Assembly (NCBI GenBank): GCA_946803715.1
Contig: CAMPET010000135.1
Location: forward strand, 168,381 to 179,197
Reading direction: 5' to 3'
Length of the DNA stretch: 10,817 nucleotides
Origin: Beroe ovata
Taxonomy: Eukaryota; Ctenophora; Nuda; Beroida; Beroidae
Below the pieces are notes generated by a model. The model was given only the letters and a program-made list of their open reading frames with translations, ran no database searches and was not told the origin of the DNA. Positions 8,143 to 10,817 of this stretch are shown here, piece by piece. A program made the translations under genes and the position numbers. Positions within the stretch are counted from its first letter, which is position 1, and each line of letters starts with the position of its first letter.

Positions 8143-8284
8143 ATATGAATTGTGACTACTACTAATAGGGGGATGGACCCGCAGGGTCCACACAGCCACA
8201 CTAGGGTACAGTGGGAGCTCTACCCTAGCTGCGCGTGGTCGGGACGGGAAACAAGTCCCGTCCTCCCCGAAATATGAATTGTGA
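8143..8284 (-). mobile_element. 116-bp structured retroelement insert flanked by an exact 13-bp target-site duplication
   Basis: ATATGAATTGTGA occurs exactly at 8143-8155 and 8272-8284, framing an insert at 8156-8271. The insert is GC-rich against AT-rich flanks. Read on the minus strand it ends in ...TATTAGTAGTAG right before one copy of the duplication, like the short tail of a target-primed retroelement. Pairing by eye gives a closed cloverleaf. The outer stem is 8169-8173/8264-8268. Arm 1 is 8174-8180/8184-8190 (7 bp, loop GCA). Arm 2 is 8201-8208/8221-8228 (8 bp), with a possible extension 8196-8199/8235-8238. Arm 3 is 8242-8249/8256-8263 (8 bp). Outer stem, arm 1 and arm 3 abut with no unpaired bases between them. 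The best reading is the 3' end of a 5'-truncated non-LTR element or a minimal SINE. No tRNA box A/B, coding part or known family was recognised. Confidence 0.7.
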
Positions 8285-8417
8285 TATCGACTGATATCTG
8301 TTATGCTGTACCTTGTCTGCAGATGAGAGACTGGGGTCAGAGGAACCGAGTGGTTTCATCCTCAGTAGATTACTCTCTGGTTCAGCGGAGTCGTCTTCAT
8401 TTTCTGAAATAAAGAGA

Positions 8418-8515
8418 GGGGGGGGGTTNTTGTAATTTGTATGTGTGTGTGTGTGTGTGTGTATGTATGTGTGTATATTGTAATTTGTATGTGTGTCTGT
8501 GTGTCTATGTGTGAC
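8418..8515. repeat. G9 run followed by GT microsatellite with a 48-bp duplicated unit
   Basis: A run of nine G (8418-8426) and an unresolved base at 8429 precede two copies of TTGTAATTTGTATGTGTGT, at 8430-8448 and 8478-8496, so 48 bp lie between copy starts. Each copy is followed by a GT/TATG-rich tract. This is a simple microsatellite that has duplicated a larger unit once. Confidence 0.85.
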
Positions 8516-8749
8516 GCTGTACTATGAAGTGGAAGGTGTGATTGAAGTAAATTGAACGAACAGGCATGGACTTGATAGCTGATATTTGAATCACCGGATA
8601 GAAATATAATTCAGAAATACACTGTAATTTAGTTTGATTATTTTGAAATTATTTCACCAATCATTGGGAGGTGATTATGTGATCACAGGAATTGTCTTGG
8701 ATTTCCAAGTAATCAGTTACACAAATGAATCTAAACCCGACACACGTAT

Positions 8750-9010
8750 GTAGGTAACTACCTAGGTACATTGTACTGTATTCTATACAATGTACATTGT
8801 ATATTGTACATTGTGCAATGAACACTTCCCAAACACCACAACATTCTGTCACTCTATAATCCAAATTTCCATGCTCTTGTCACGTCTTGTACACCATACA
8901 AGGTACCTATCTATAATTGTAATAAATTGAATTGCTGTGTACACTGTATTACTGTGTACACTAAACATTGTCTTACTGTGTACACTGTACACTGTACAGT
9001 GTATGAATGT
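8750..9010. repeat. Region of nested TGTACA palindromes and ACTGTGTACACT repeats
   Basis: Inverted repeats crowd this stretch: TAGGTA-AC-TACCTA at 8751-8764; a perfect 10-bp stem 8787-8796/8805-8814 with an eight-base loop; and a perfect 16-bp palindrome TACACTGTACAGTGTA at 8988-9003. Direct copies of CTGTGTACACT occur near 8935, 8952 and 8976. The minus-strand open frames here translate to Tyr/Thr/Val/His-rich simple repeats and are not treated as genes. The sequence probably grew by slippage of a TGTAC-type unit, which automatically creates palindromes. Confidence 0.75.
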
Positions 9011-9132
9011 GTATACGATGTAGGTACAATCCTGAATACATTCCTCAGTACACAAAACAGGAAGTACGCGGTATAACACGTACTCCGATAATCAGTTTCT
9101 CACGGTCGTAACATGAGAGTAGTGGACTTCAC

Positions 9133-9171
9133 GCTGATAAGCGCACAATTTAAATATTAGAGCTTATCAGC
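9133..9171. other. Perfect 10-bp inverted repeat containing two GATA sites
   Basis: GCTGATAAGC (9133-9142) and GCTTATCAGC (9162-9171) are exact reverse complements separated by 19 AT-rich bases, which themselves hold the partly symmetrical AATTTAAATATT. Each arm contains TGATAA, a full WGATAR site for GATA-family zinc-finger factors, in opposite orientation. It may be a paired GATA binding site or an extrudable hairpin. No target gene is visible. Confidence 0.5.
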
Positions 9172-9252
9172 TTTCAGAACTCGGACATTTCATCATGATG
9201 CAGGAAACCGAAATAGAATCGACCGAAATCTATCATATTCGGACCATTTCTG

Positions 9253-9288
9253 GCGAAGACTTATCGTTCGAATTGTACAAATCTTCGC
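9253..9288. other. Imperfect 10-bp inverted repeat
   Basis: GCGAAGACTT (9253-9262) and AAATCTTCGC (9279-9288) are complementary at nine of ten positions, with 16 bases between. It lies within a locally CG-containing patch that also has two CCGAAAT words (9209 and 9220 region). It may be a small hairpin; no function is claimed. Confidence 0.4.
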
Positions 9289-9299
9289 TTAGCTAATAG

Positions 9300-10030
9300 C
9301 TATCGCTTCGTCCTACATTCTCAAAATATTTCTCTTTGCGGAGAAACTATGTTACATCGACACGCGAGCACTTCACGACACACACATACACACACGTATC
9401 GTGTCTGTGTAGCTGCTGTGTAGCAATATTTTACTGCATCCATTAGTCATGAAGTACAAACAACATGTAACGTGTTAAACACACTCACTCACTTATCTTG
9501 TGTATGTGGTTGTACAAGAAGTGCATCTTCTGTGATAACCGTGTGTGTGTGATGACAGAACGATCATATACCTATTCACTCATTCTAATCATTCTTTCAC
9601 GTGATTAATCCAATTCAATCTACACAAAAGCACAACTCCAAACCAATGTATCTGTGCCTATCTTTCAAGGTGGTGAATTGAACTAATCAATACTGAGATG
9701 GTTCGGACTGAATCATTCCATCACATCTCAACGACACGAGATATGACTGTGATAAGCATGTCAATACTTCAACATCCCTCTAGGATAATACGCAATAACC
9801 AGATAACGTCAATCACTGACTATTATTTGTTCAACTGGAGCCGTATTTGGGTTGCGCGCAGCGTGGTTTTGCCTATCTAGACATATCAAAGAAGGTGGTG
9901 TCAATAGAGAGACATGGCTGGTCATATCATACTATTGTCCAGTACTTGAGTATGACATAATCCAGGTCCTACAAATTATACACGCCGGGTGATTGGTGAT
10001 AGTAGCAAAAACAGCCGTTATCAAATGAAC
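9300..10030. other. No gene recognised
   Basis: This stretch has short CA/GT-rich patches (9378-9420 and 9537-9555) and no open frame with a recognisable product. The 60-codon plus-strand frame at 9698-9880 has no signature. If the minus-strand exon at the right edge is real, this stretch probably belongs to its downstream intron. Confidence 0.45.
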
Positions 10031-10031
10031 C

Positions 10032-10158
10032 CACGTGACTCATTACGTCACACTCTTAACAGGTGACCGTGTACTCCTAATAGTATGATATCGCTATTTA
10101 TAGTTATTACTGTATCAGCTGCACTTGTGAGCGTTGCCATCGATCATCAATATAAAAG
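10032..10158 (+). promoter_or_regulatory. Composite E-box/AP-1/CRE cluster with a downstream TATAAAAG
   Basis: CACGTG (10032-10037), TGACTCA (10036-10042) and TTACGTCA (10043-10050) overlap or abut within 19 bases, giving bHLH, AP-1 and CREB/ATF-type sites. A strong TATA word, TATAAAAG, lies at 10151-10158, about 100 bases downstream. This spacing is compatible with a plus-strand core promoter or alternative start. No plus-strand coding exon or clear initiator follows within the window, so this could equally be an intronic enhancer next to a chance TATA word. Confidence 0.3.
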
Positions 10159-10477
10159 TGAGGGATTGTTTACATTGTAACGGAATTCTGGCACGGGTCC
10201 AAATTCTCAACTCCGAGAGTGGAAAGACAGGACGCAATATACAATTGAAGAGGAGCGAAAGTCACGCAGCAAATTCATATAGGTTGTGCACCTGTCAGCT
10301 TATGCATTGATATTCATTTCGCCTTACATGATTCCTTGGCAAGGTAATGATCTGTAAACTGTATTCTTTTTACATATTCGGAATCAAACATTGAAATTAG
10401 ACTTGGATCAAATCAATCAAATTTTATTTCTGATCGCTCACAACAGCGTTATTAAACTACAAAGCAACCATCAAGCT

Positions 10478-10511
10478 GTTGCATGGCAACGAAACAATGT
10501 TGCCCCGCAAC
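10478..10511. promoter_or_regulatory. Two X-box-like GTTGC/GCAAC palindromes, 21 bp apart
   Basis: GTTGCATGGCAAC (10478-10490) and GTTGCCCCGCAAC (10499-10511) share GTTGC...GCAAC arms, and their starts are 21 bp apart, about two helical turns. The RFX-family X-box consensus is close to GTTGCCATGGCAAC; the first copy lacks one C of it, and the second has the arms but not the centre. RFX factors drive ciliary and sensory-neuron genes in insects. The sites would lie in the intron about 30-60 bases after the minus-strand exon donor. RFX binding is an inference. Confidence 0.3.
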
Positions 10512-10537
10512 AGGGAAAACGCAATGACGCAGAATAC

Positions 10538-10817
10538 CTGGTTTTCTGTAGAGATCTGGAGGTTCAGATTTTGCAGGCGGTCGAGCAAAGTGGAATGTGT
10601 CCAAACTCAACATATTGGGGGATAAACAGGACGATTCCCCAATGCTAGTGTCCCCAACACTACCCTCTTCCCCCACACTCCCTTCTTCCCCCACACTCCC
10701 TTCTTCCCCCACCAAACCCACTTCACTTCCATCCAAGCTGCTGCTGTAGCATGGCTCCCTATAGTGGCCATGGGACGGCGATAGTGAGGGTAGGGTGGCC
10801 GGCAGGCTAAGTGATCG
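10538..10817 (-). CDS. Partial coding exon of an unidentified Ser/Pro-rich protein
   Basis: Read on the minus strand from the window edge, one frame is open for 93 codons plus one base and then meets CAG|GTATTC, a plausible 5' splice donor (last exon base 10538, phase 1). The start of the exon lies outside the window. The translation is low-complexity but protein-like. It begins RSLSLP, which fits the RSxSxP mode-1 14-3-3 docking pattern. A Ser/Pro/His/Tyr-rich stretch follows, then three exact GEEGSV hexapeptides and a variant GDTSIG, and it ends with a basic, Pro-rich FARPPAKSEPPDLYRKP-type segment. This looks like a disordered linker of a cytoskeletal or signalling protein; I do not recognise the family. 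A second minus-strand frame is also open for much of the exon, but its Trp/Lys-rich product (WGKKGV repeats) is less protein-like. Continuing past the donor reads into what appears to be intron. Confidence 0.5.
10659..10712 (-). repeat. Three 18-bp tandem coding repeats
   Basis: The unit ACTCCCTTCTTCCCCCAC (plus strand) occurs at 10677-10694 and 10695-10712 exactly, and with two substitutions at 10659-10676. Being a multiple of three, it adds the hexapeptide GEEGSV three times to the minus-strand frame without breaking it. Both substitutions in the divergent copy are silent in that frame, which supports the frame choice a little. A more decayed fourth unit precedes it at about 10641-10658. 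Confidence 0.8.

Noticed and set aside
8168-8269. Cloverleaf insert as a tRNA, hammerhead or HDV-like ribozyme
   Set aside because: No A/B box, T-loop or anticodon arm pattern is present. The hammerhead CUGANGA/GAAA core is absent, and I could not thread an HDV-type double pseudoknot.
545-8429. Single N bases at 545, 1430, 5228 and 8429
   Set aside because: Isolated unresolved bases, some next to repeats or homopolymers, are best explained as assembly uncertainty rather than biology.
8661-9079. Minus-strand frames rich in Tyr, Cys, His and Val
   Set aside because: They are translations of the TGTAC-type repeat, not protein-like sequences.
10391-10648. Plus-strand open frame opposite the edge exon
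   Set aside because: It starts in likely intron, overlaps the better-supported minus-strand exon antisense and has no signature.

Overview
This window looks like mostly non-coding nuclear DNA from a eukaryote, most likely an insect. It is AT-rich, has no bacterial-style gene packing, carries many dinucleotide microsatellites, and holds non-LTR retrotransposon remnants. The short words GTAGGTA and TACCTAC recur (around 2030, 2150, 3087, 5514, 6121-6140, 8750-8765 and 9020). I associate these with hemipteran genomes such as planthoppers and aphids, but that placement is an inference. Four single N bases (545, 1430, 5228, 8429) suggest a draft assembly.

Layout, left half. Positions 1-600 are unassigned AT-rich sequence with one perfect CRE palindrome. 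Positions 600-1130 hold a highly degenerate tandem repeat with a period of about 27-34 bp. A perfect 30-bp palindrome built from TCTAGA units lies at 1340-1369. From about 1430 to 3860 I see no gene, only a CA-rich tract near 1970-2045. Positions 3864-3985 hold a group of nuclear-receptor-like half-sites, a TATA-like word and a CACGTG E-box. A pyrimidine tract and a G10 run precede the only recognisable homologous coding remnant. That remnant (4703-5143, +) is the C-terminal, post-RNase-H part of a non-LTR retrotransposon ORF2 with a CX2CX8HX4C knuckle.

Layout, right half. A TATA-like word and an unassigned 133-codon open frame occupy 5293-5871. They are followed by a perfect 9-bp hairpin, a long GT minisatellite (6150-6402) and a CACGTG cluster (7067-7171). 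At 8143-8284 a 116-bp insert is flanked by an exact 13-bp duplication. It folds on paper into a closed cloverleaf with three arms, and on the minus strand it ends in a TAG-repeat tail. This is best explained as the structured 3' end of a retroelement, or as a very short structured SINE-like element. A region of nested TGTACA palindromes (8750-9010) and a perfect GATA-containing inverted repeat (9133-9171) follow.

The right edge holds the best candidate host coding exon. On the minus strand, 10817 to 10538 is open to the window edge. It encodes a Ser/Pro-rich segment with three exact GEEGSV repeats and ends at a CAG|GTATTC splice donor. Most of the DNA to its left would then be intron or downstream sequence, and two X-box-like GTTGC/GCAAC palindromes lie just inside that intron. 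No complete gene, tRNA, rRNA or CRISPR array was found. The features do not form an operon or pathway.
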